The position numbers were made by a program, and so were the translations under genes. Of a DNA stretch of 64,000 bases, positions 56,600 through 64,000 are shown in pieces. Position 1 is the first letter of the stretch. Each line of letters begins with the position of its first letter. The stretch comes from Incurvaria masculella (Eukaryota > Arthropoda > Insecta > Lepidoptera > Incurvariidae), in assembly GCA_946894095.1 (NCBI GenBank), contig OX335653.1, positions 625,001 through 689,000 on the forward strand. Direction: 5' to 3'. The notes under the pieces were generated by a model that worked only from the letters and a program-made list of their open reading frames with translations, did not search any database and was not told the origin of the DNA.

Positions 56600-57030
56600 T
56601 ATCAGTCAGTCAGTGTGTTTGCTTCCACTGCTGGACATACGCCTCTCCAATCTTTCTCCAGTCCTCCCGGCCCTCAGCGGTATGGAACCACTGCTTTCCG
56701 CCGACGCACTTGATGTCGTCTTCACACCTGGCGGGTGGTCTTCCCCCACTACGTTTGCCTGTCCACGGCCGCCAGTGTAGGACCTGGTTACTCCAACGGT
56801 CGTCTGTTCGGCTGACGTGACCAGCCCACTGCCATTTGAGCTTAGCCACCCGGTGTCCAATATCGACTACTTTGGTACGTCGGCGGATTGCCTCATTACG
56901 CACCATATACCGTAGTGATATTCCCAGCATGGTTCGCTCCATTGAGCAACTTTCAACCTTTGGACAACGACGACCGTCAGAGTCCGCGATTCGCACCCAT
57001 ACGTCACAACCGGGTCTTTAAATTTTGCGG
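56600..57030 (-). mobile_element. RTE-like LINE fragment
   Basis: Minus strand reads MERTMLGISLRYMVRNEAIR, VAKLKWQWAGHVSRTDDRW, WTGKRSGGRPPARCEDDIK and GEAYVQQW, the conserved C-terminus of RTE-type ORF2. The frame 56996-56610 is open. Confidence 0.9.
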
Positions 57031-57136
57031 AAGGTTAGACCTCAGAGTGAATTTAAGCTTTCCGAAGGCAGCCCAACCCAGTTGAATCTGTCGCTCAACC
57101 TCCCTAACTCCCCTCGGAAACTATGTATGTCAGTTA

Positions 57137-57467
57137 TACTGTAGGTCCCCTTTAGCACTAGGTGGTAGCATTAAGACTGCCCGGATTGGCACCACTGCAT
57201 TGTATAAAATATTGTGTTGATATGATACTGGACAGAGATGGCTAATACCACATTCACCGTCATGATATTAGTCGAAGGAATTCGAAAACATTTCATTGCC
57301 GTTTTTACCATCTTTTAAGACTTACATGGATTCCGAACCAAAGGGCAGCTCGCATTCGTGACCAAATGCACTCATCCAATTCAGAAAAATAAAGAAAGTG
57401 TAGCATTAATAGGACGGAATTAGAACTCAGACCTCTGGCAAGCAAGGCAAGTCCCTGAACTACCACA
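57137..57467 (-). repeat. Composite SINE (S), rearranged
   Basis: A plus-strand piece (CTGTAGGTCCCCTTTAGCAC) is followed by a minus-strand piece with tail, linker and a tRNA-like head (AACTCAGACCTCTGGCAAGC in complement). Confidence 0.55.
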
Positions 57468-57489
57468 TTTACGCGGAATTTAGACTTAC

Positions 57490-57575
57490 GCCCGCCTCCA
57501 GCTACAAAAATCCCAAAACTAATTTTCGGTTACACCATACAAATATGCCCTGTAACCGAAAGTTACTTTTCGGTA
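57490..57575. repeat. Short repeat shared with about 3795-3870
   Basis: CTCCAGCTACAAAAATCCCA and CACCATACAAATATGCC shared, ending with GTAACCGAAAGTTAC. Confidence 0.65.
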
Positions 57576-58639
57576 ACTGAAAAAACAGGGGTTAAACATG
57601 TTCAAAATTAAGCATGTCTAAATTCGACTATATTGTATTGTATTGTATTTGTATTTGTCAAATTGTTAGACTAGCTACACTTGCATTTACAACAACAAAA
57701 CATGCATACATCTTGCAATATGTACCTATCTTTTTAAAATGTTGGCTGGATACTTTGTCCGTTAGTTAAATATCTATTCAGGGTTTCTTACAAAAAGCTT
57801 GTAAAGGTAATAATAATGTTATTGTTTTGTAAATATTTTTTAATAAAAATAGTAAGAATTCATTAAGACTTTCATTGAATCTCACACAATCTGAAGGTGG
57901 GAGGCAATTTTTCACATACCAACGTAGTTTGGAAACACTTGAAAAAAGGCACTGCCGATTTTATTGATTTTTTTTGTGTCGTAACACCACTTAATCATTA
58001 TCTGTCCTGCCCGTATTGGTTTTCGTATAGGCTACTCACAATTGATATAAAAAGTATGAAGCATTGTAGAGCAATATTGCTCGATGCTTTAAGAGGCGGT
58101 AGCTTACCCTGTCGAAATGCTGCGCTGCACGCCACTTGCAGAAGGGCGTGGGCATATGGGTCAGGGAAAGGATAGGAATCCACCAAACCTTGGTGTGACA
58201 CGCGGCGTTTCTTCGCCCGGTGTCAGCTGGCTAAAGTGCGGCCGTTCGCACGCAACACGTTGCACTAAATGCGTTCTCGATGCACTTTGCTCTCACAAGG
58301 CCCTCCACGGCATGTAGGCTATCCTAAATAGGCTCCTAGCACCGAAAACACGTGTCTTTGACCTGTAACGAGTCAATCAGTCCCGCGGGCTGGTAGAGAC
58401 TCGACTACAAATGAGACAGCTAAATCATTGATTTAAATATATTTATTCTATGGCTACATAGTCATTGACAAAAAGTAACTCTGTGACTATACACTCCACA
58501 TCTTTAAAATAATTTCAGAAAATATTTTTTTAATAGTGATCCATTTATTGTTCCACAATGTCTGGCTGGCTACAGTCCTTGAAAAAATAAAGGGATCTTA
58601 ACACTTTTTAGAAATCATCAAACTTAAAACCAGTTTTGC
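57576..58639. other. Intergenic stretch
   Basis: TTGTA-type microsatellite at about 57632-57655; otherwise no recognisable gene. Short open frames at 57900-58320 have no recognisable domain. Confidence 0.45.
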
Positions 58640-59100
58640 TCTTTGTTATGTAACTACAAATGTGATTAGGTCACTGTAGTAGTTCATGACAAAAATAATA
58701 GTACGAAGTAAAACGAAACATGCAAATGTTTCACAATGTTTTCTTGTTGTCACTGGAGTAGTTCATCGCTTTAAGGTTCTTGCTTGCGGTGAAGCTAGGT
58801 TTCGGGTCATACTCATTACGTAAGTTCCATTCAGTTGAATGTTGCCATGCTCATAAAGTAAGCAGTGGCGCGAACGTGGGGGCAGAGGGAACAAAGACCC
58901 CCCTAAAATCAGGCGGCGGGCGGCGGGGGGGGGGGCAAACTTGAAGGAATGGGGTGACTAACGGAGTTTGGGCCCCGTCATGGAGTACTTGTGCAGTCGC
59001 TGAAAAGAAGGTCCTGGCGAGGCATCTAATCCCTTCGGGAATTCTGTATTACGATAGCAGGTGTAGTATTAGCTGTCCATGTCCAGATCCATAAAATAAA
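58640..59100 (+). repeat. Family Q start and broken S-family pieces
   Basis: Q-like TTCATGACAAAAATAATAGT and CACTGGAGTAGTTCATCGC at 58680-58770; S-body pieces at 58830-58865 and GAAGGTCCTGGCGAGGCATC to CTGTCCATGTCCAG at 59008-59090, separated by a G-run-containing insert (58919-58934). Confidence 0.5.
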
Positions 59101-59519
59101 ATTGATAACCTATCAGGTGATTTGAAGTTATCCGCCCCTTGTGTCCCACGGATCGGATGGTAGCAGAGATCCTGCCCAGGCTCAGAAAGCAAAGCAGACC
59201 GTTCTTCTAGATTTTTATTAATGTAAATTGTTGCTTGTTTGTGGTAGAGATACCATAACCTTCCAACACAGCATTTATTTTGGCTGTCTTGCAGACACTA
59301 AACCCTTAGTCAAACAAGATAGATGTGCTATCTAGCGCGCCAACAAGATTCGCTGTCGCATAACATATTAAAATTAGTCATCGATGCTATTCCTGCAACA
59401 ACTCACCAAAAATATGAAGTTACAAACTGTAAGGGTAGTGGCGAACATATTAAAATGCACATCCAGCACGTCCGGACTGGCACCATCGCAATTACATCGC
59501 ATCGCAATTACAAATCGAC

Positions 59520-60055
59520 AGTAGTAGTTTATGACAAAACTCATAGTATTAAAACCTAATGTGCAAGTGTTTCACAGTGTTGTGTTACCACTGGAGCAGT
59601 GCATCGCTTAAAGGTCTTTGCTTACGGTGACGCTTGGCTCAGGTTATCTCTTTCCCTAAAATATGGTTGAAAGAGGTAATGGCTGTGCCCGGCGTGATGC
59701 TCGTGAACGGGTGCTGTTTGTGGGGACTGGCCTGCTCCAATTGGCAACATATTAGTTGGAGGGGATTGTCTTTGAAAATAAAATGATATTTGTCATGAAC
59801 TGTTGCATACGGCATGGATTGTAAATTTTTGTGTATTCATGTGAATTTAGTGTTTCACCTATGTTTTTGTTAAAATAATTGACAAACACTTTTGTAAACT
59901 TAGACTAAGTAGACGTTGAAAAAAAAAACAGCGGAGTTTCTTTCCAGTTCTTCTTCGCTGTGTTTTGTTTTGCTGAACTGGCCAATGCTAAAATATGACA
60001 AATCCGAGTGCAGTGTACAGTCTATGGATGATGAATAAACAATACAATACAATAC
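59520..60055 (+). repeat. Dispersed repeat family Q, complete copy
   Basis: Near-identical to 6660-7165 and ends in AATAAACAATACAATACAAT, a pentanucleotide (ATACA) tail. Confidence 0.8.
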
Positions 60056-60059
60056 AATA

Positions 60060-60235
60060 CATGGGGAAAGGTGGTCGAAGCGACAAATTTGTCTGTTTTC
60101 ATCCAGTTAAATGTATCCGTGCTCATAAAGGGAAAGTCCTTGTATAAGCACCAATTTCTTTAGGAATGCGGTGTTGGACTGATATCATGATGGGGTGGAT
60201 GTGGTTTTAGCCATCCATGTTCAGTAACATCATAA
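60060..60235 (+). repeat. Composite SINE (S), body and tail
   Basis: GGTGGTCGAAGCGACAAATT, TTTTCATCCAGTTAAATG, GCTCATAAAGGGAAAGTCC to AGCCATCCATGTTCAGTAAC. Directly follows the Q tail. Confidence 0.65.
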
Positions 60236-61796
60236 AAAATATGTATAATGCGGGAGTGTTTTAGACGTAACGGTAATTACGTCAAAAAGGGGGTTTTGGT
60301 AGAATTTTTTGCTTTTATAAAAATCTGGGACTAAAGCAGTCGTCTCTTGGACTAATGTGATAAATATATTTAGTTATTTGCAAGGAAAATAAAAGCAAAT
60401 ATAAGACAAAAACAACTTTAATTGAAAAGGCTTCGCCATGATTGATATTAACAAAATGATGTAGAAGAATTTCCTTCGATCGACAACAATTACAAAAGAA
60501 TACACATGAAATGGGAATGCGAAAGATGATGCATTAGTTATTAAGTAATTAGAATATGTAGAATTTCTTGATCAATAACAAACATAAAATAGCGTAGTAT
60601 AATAATCATTAAAATGTATAAGTAGACAATGTTGGCACATCAGTAAAATCACTTTAAAACAGGCACAAATGTACAATCAGTGTTTAGCAGTTGAGATTCT
60701 ACATTGTATTTAAGTTTCACAGTTGAGAATATGTTATATCTATAAAGGCACTATTTTTGGCTGTTAATTACTCTATCAGTGGCTCAAAACATTTTTAAAA
60801 CACCTTTAAAACATTAAAATGGCGAGACGCCATCTTGTGCCAAACCTAAATCTTTTAAAATGTTGCCAGAATGGCTTTCGATTAAAACAGTGGAAATTGG
60901 CTACTACTCTGATATCACAACTAAATATAGGAACAATGTTCATGGACGATTATTGGGAAGCCTGTTACGTATACGATCTGGTACTTTCAAACGATTAGCG
61001 TGTATTATAGCCTATTTTGGGATTATTGTCTGGTTTTAACCTAGGCGTACACTAAGAGAGCAAGGGTGAATTGACAGACTTTACAATTTTCACCTTCATG
61101 ACAGATTTTAAGATCTTTGACCTTAAATAATCTAAGACAATATATATGAATGTAAATATAAATATTTAATTTTGTATTTTAATATAATTATTTTGTATTT
61201 TAAAACAATAAACAATTAAAAATAAGACGAGAAATTAGACAATTAAAATAAAGGTAAATAAATGTGCCTTTATGGCAGATTAATAAAACACACATTAATA
61301 TAATGATTAGATGTTGTAACATTTTTGAAACAGAAAATTAAAGACTACATTTAAAAAAAAAACAAGTCTCAAAAATGTATCGAACACATTATTAATTATT
61401 GATTTGTCCAGTCTGCTGCCACGGGGTGCAACGCATCCCCAGTAATGCACATATTTTGTAAGCCAAAATAGAAGAAATAGACAGTTCTCTCTGATTTGTC
61501 TAAAACTTAATAGATACGTTACACAACGCGCCAAACTTAAATGCAATCTACACTCACTGAAATGCGAAACGTCTTTTGACTTGCATTTAAGTTTGGCACG
61601 TGCTGTAACTTATAAAATAAACTAATGTAAAACTATAACGTGACTACTGATATTATAAAATAAAAACTTAACAAAAGATAAATATTCTCAATAATGATTC
61701 CACAACAAAAAACGTACGATATAAATCAATATCCAACGAAGAGGCGTGTCCGGGTGAGGTGTGGTCGGCACCGAGCGCCCAACTCAATAGCGTTGT
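60236..61796 (-). other. orb: 3' flank of orb, part of it probable 3' UTR
   Basis: No gene. Immediately downstream of the orb stop are CPE-like TTTTAT motifs (61612-61617, 61655-61660, 61660-61665) and a 17-bp inverted repeat (61530-61546 and 61581-61597). Minus-strand ATTAAA occurs at 61165-61170 and 60417-60422; the true poly(A) site is unknown. Confidence 0.5.
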
Positions 61797-62115
61797 CTAG
61801 TTGTGGAGCGAGCTCCAGTGCGGCGAGCCGGGCGGCGAGTAGTCCGAGCTGCTGGACGCGCCGTTGGCGAGCGGCTGCTCCGGCAGGTAGCCGTAGCCGG
61901 GCGGCTGGTGCGGCGCGTGGCGGCGCGGCGGGCCCGGCGAGAGGGCACCCACGGGCGCGCTGGCGTGCCCGCCCGCCACGCTGCCGTACTGCGGCCCGCC
62001 ACCGCCGGCCGCGCCCAGCTGCTGGCTCGGCGCCGTCTGCGCCTTGTAGTTGCGCGTGAGCGGCTTGTGGTTGCTGCCGCTGTGCTTCCACAGCCAGCAC
62101 GAGCGGCAGTAGTAC
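61797..62115 (-). CDS. orb: orb last exon (zinc domain end and tail)
   Basis: [20 protein letters not shown] then [14 protein letters not shown] and a low-complexity tail; TAG at 61797-61799. Completes a split Gln codon (phase 2 in). Confidence 0.93.
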
Positions 62116-63648
62116 CTGCAACCGCACGTTCTCCTGTCATTTCTTCATCACATCATCGTCGACGTTCGGTAATGGAAGTGAAGCAACCGTGACCGCGGCC
62201 CGGTTCTGAATAGGTGGCCATTTTTCGACCGTTGAGGCTGGTAGTGAATTCCACGTAAAACTGTGGTTCCCCTTCTTTACTTAATGGGTGGTAGGGTTGA
62301 TCCCCAGTTTAGTACCGTCGCATTGAATGAAACATGGCCGAAGCGCCCATGAAAATTGCCCATGATTTCCATCCAGTAACTGAGCAATATAAGGAAGATC
62401 CAGGGGGGACATTCACGGACTTTTCGGCAACTTCCGAACGCTACGCAATCGTGTGTCATTCACGCTTGCAGCGTATTTTCCGCTATCAAATGGTTTTCTA
62501 CAAACTCAAATCCAGTGGCGATGCTGCAAACACAAAGTAGAGCAAGCGTTGCCAGACGCACACTACAGCGTTCACGGAACAAATTGTACTATAGTTCGAT
62601 AAGGGAGCACAGATGAAGGAAGACATAATAACGAGAATCGAGAATTGAATGTCCAGTTGGTTTCGAAATGTTGAAGACGAAGAAACAGATTTACAGAGGG
62701 TTTGTAGCACATCCATAATCAGACAGTATGTACGATGAGATGTATGTTTGCCTAACGCCCAGAGACGAAATAGGAATGTTGCGCTGCGTAATTGCTCACA
62801 ATAAATCGCTGCAGAATAAATTGGATGTAAGAAAAATGTCATCTGAATGGTAATACTGAAGGTACGTACTGGAAGCAGACTTGCTCGCGACAGAAGTAGG
62901 GTCCCTGCTGGATGTTGCACACGGAGCACACCGACTCCTCCAGGTAGGGGTCGATCTGCACCTGCCAATCGAGAAACATGCTTCATGTAGGTTTTCTATA
63001 CGGCCCTTCGAAGTACATCTTAAATATAGTGGATTTAGCGAATTTTCGTGAAATGAAGGCAAACTCATTCCAGTCGGTACTGTTTATTTTGAAAATGGGG
63101 GGGGGGAGGGTTTGAATCCCTAAATCCCCAATCCCTGCGCTACGCACACTGTGGTGTGACACGTCACGGGTGTGTACTAGGCGGTCACGTCTAGAGACAT
63201 TGTCGTATCACAAAGCATATACTAGAGCGTACGATAAGACGCTTCCTTGTCAGGTGGGAAGACCAAATGTTTGAGAAATGCATATATCATTGGTAGATTG
63301 TCATGGCTCTTCCACGAAACCACGGAGGATCCTATAGTTCTCGATTTGAATCACCACATTGTGGGTTGTAAAGCACATGCCCGGGGATCTTCTGACTCAT
63401 ACAAGAGATTCCTCATTTGCAAGAGGCATTTCTACCTCTATTTGACCCTCAAGAATCTTTGCTCATCTTTTTTTCAAACGCTGAAAAAAAAGCCATTTAA
63501 AAAACCAAGCTGTTAAATACCTTCTTGGTGAACTTTTCCGTGCAGATCTCGATGTAGGCGGCATTGACGGCACGCAGGTAGGAGCGCCGGTTGTCGAACG
63601 TCACGCGGCCAGACCCGATTGGGTACTTGTTCTTGTCCGTATCGATAC
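61797..63648 (-). CDS. orb: Orb / CPEB1-type cytoplasmic polyadenylation element-binding protein, C-terminal part
   Basis: Three minus-strand exons: 63521-63648, 62870-62961, 61797-62115, giving 178 residues plus a split first codon. [17 protein letters not shown] and [16 protein letters not shown] are the end of the second RRM and the linker of CPEB1-class proteins (CPEB2-4 read KYPKGAGRVAF here, so this is the Orb rather than the Orb2 branch). The ZZ-type zinc domain follows: [29 protein letters not shown], six Cys and two His in the expected spacing. A Gly/Pro/Ser-rich tail ends SPHWSSLHN. Known role: binds UUUUAU elements in 3' UTRs and controls poly(A) length and translation, notably in oogenesis. 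The start, the rest of both RRMs and the promoter lie beyond 64000. Confidence 0.95.
62185..62410 (+). repeat. Composite SINE (S), 5S-like head, degenerate
   Basis: CCCGGTTCTGAATAGGTGGCC, GAATTCCACGTAAAACTGTG, body and part of the tail; inside the last orb intron. Confidence 0.6.
62411..62869. other. orb intron, unassigned part
   Basis: No gene or element recognised. Confidence 0.45.
62870..62961 (-). CDS. orb: orb exon: linker and first half of zinc domain
   Basis: [20 protein letters not shown] then [10 protein letters not shown]; the donor is inside the Gln codon (CA followed by GTACGT), which restores FQYYC after splicing. Phase 0 in, phase 2 out. Confidence 0.95.
62962..63520. other. 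orb intron
   Basis: A G-run at about 63098-63107; no gene or defined element. Confidence 0.5.
63521..63648 (-). CDS. orb: orb exon: end of RRM2
   Basis: [39 protein letters not shown] and TKK. The acceptor (TTCTTGCAG) leaves a split Gly codon, so more exons exist to the right. Confidence 0.95.
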
Positions 63649-64000
63649 CTGCAAGAAGGAGGCCTCTCAAGATACCAAACGTTAAGTTACCCATTATTAA
63701 GAGGCAAATATATAAAAGACATCAATCTTCTTTAATTGAGTGTCACTCATTCTCACGTCAAGTTCTTGCATAAAGAGTCATTCACACGACACTTCCGATT
63801 GAGGCTACGACTAATACTTTTATCGTAAATAACGAAAAAATTGCTGAGATTATACATAGACCTGAGGGAATGAGCAAAGATTTTGCAAAAGTAACTTAGT
63901 TGGCAATGCACCACACTCTGTAGACAAAAAAAGATTGACAAAAGACATTTATTGGAAACTTCACACCCTCTTGAAACCTTATATTAGTTAGATTCGTCTT
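63649..64000. other. orb intron (right edge)
   Basis: No coding block recognised; presumably the intron leading to RRM exons outside the window. Confidence 0.5.

Noticed and set aside
57897..58317. Small open frames as a gene
   Set aside because: No domain, no exon structure and no consistent codon pattern; treated as chance frames.
61694..62192. Long frames on both strands over the orb last exon
   Set aside because: Out-of-frame shadows of GC-rich sequence; the frame with CRSCW and a stop at 61797 is the real one.

Overview
The window is nuclear DNA of an insect, most likely a moth or butterfly. The evidence is AT-rich non-coding DNA crowded with dispersed repeats, short GC-rich exons split by long introns, two cecropia-type mariner elements, and repeat families I associate with lepidopteran genomes. 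The order-level call is inference; I cannot name the species.

Four protein-coding genes can be read exon by exon, with consistent intron phases, as two convergent pairs. (1) 9415-19611, + strand: activin/TGF-beta type II receptor kinase (punt), eight exons; the signal-peptide exon is not found. (2) 29423-38385, - strand: complete 4EHP (eIF4E2-type cap-binding protein), six exons, 258 aa. (3) 42417-56031, + strand: complete CDC16/APC6 TPR subunit of the anaphase-promoting complex, eleven exons, 627 aa. (4) 61797-63648, - strand: the last three exons of orb (CPEB1-type); the rest of the gene lies beyond the right edge. 4EHP and cdc16 are divergent, with about 4 kb between their start codons.

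Almost everything else is mobile or repeated DNA. Mariner copy 1 (4202-5487, +) is dead; copy 2 (about 35825-37109, -) has an uninterrupted 341-codon DD34D transposase. Non-LTR retrotransposon fragments (CR1-like, Jockey-like, RTE-like and unassigned) lie at about 8.6, 15.9, 26.5, 30.9, 32.3-33.8, 34.4-35.0, 45.5, 46.6, 47.6, 48.8-50.3, 52.6, 55.0 and 56.6 kb. Short interspersed elements carry either a 5S-rRNA-like or a tRNA-like head on what looks like one shared body. Several non-autonomous inverted-repeat elements have clear target duplications (TTAA, TAA, ATAAA, 7-8 bp).

Labels used in the entries: S = composite SINE; P, Q, R, U = dispersed families without coding capacity; M = TTAA-flanked element. 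The strongest second-look items are a duplicated splice acceptor around an M element in cdc16, a P-family relic abutting the cdc16 exon 9 acceptor, the two-headed SINE family, the open mariner, tandem in-frame acceptors in the punt kinase domain, and CPE-like sites plus a hairpin just downstream of the orb stop codon. I see no bacterial-type system, CRISPR array or new multi-gene cassette.
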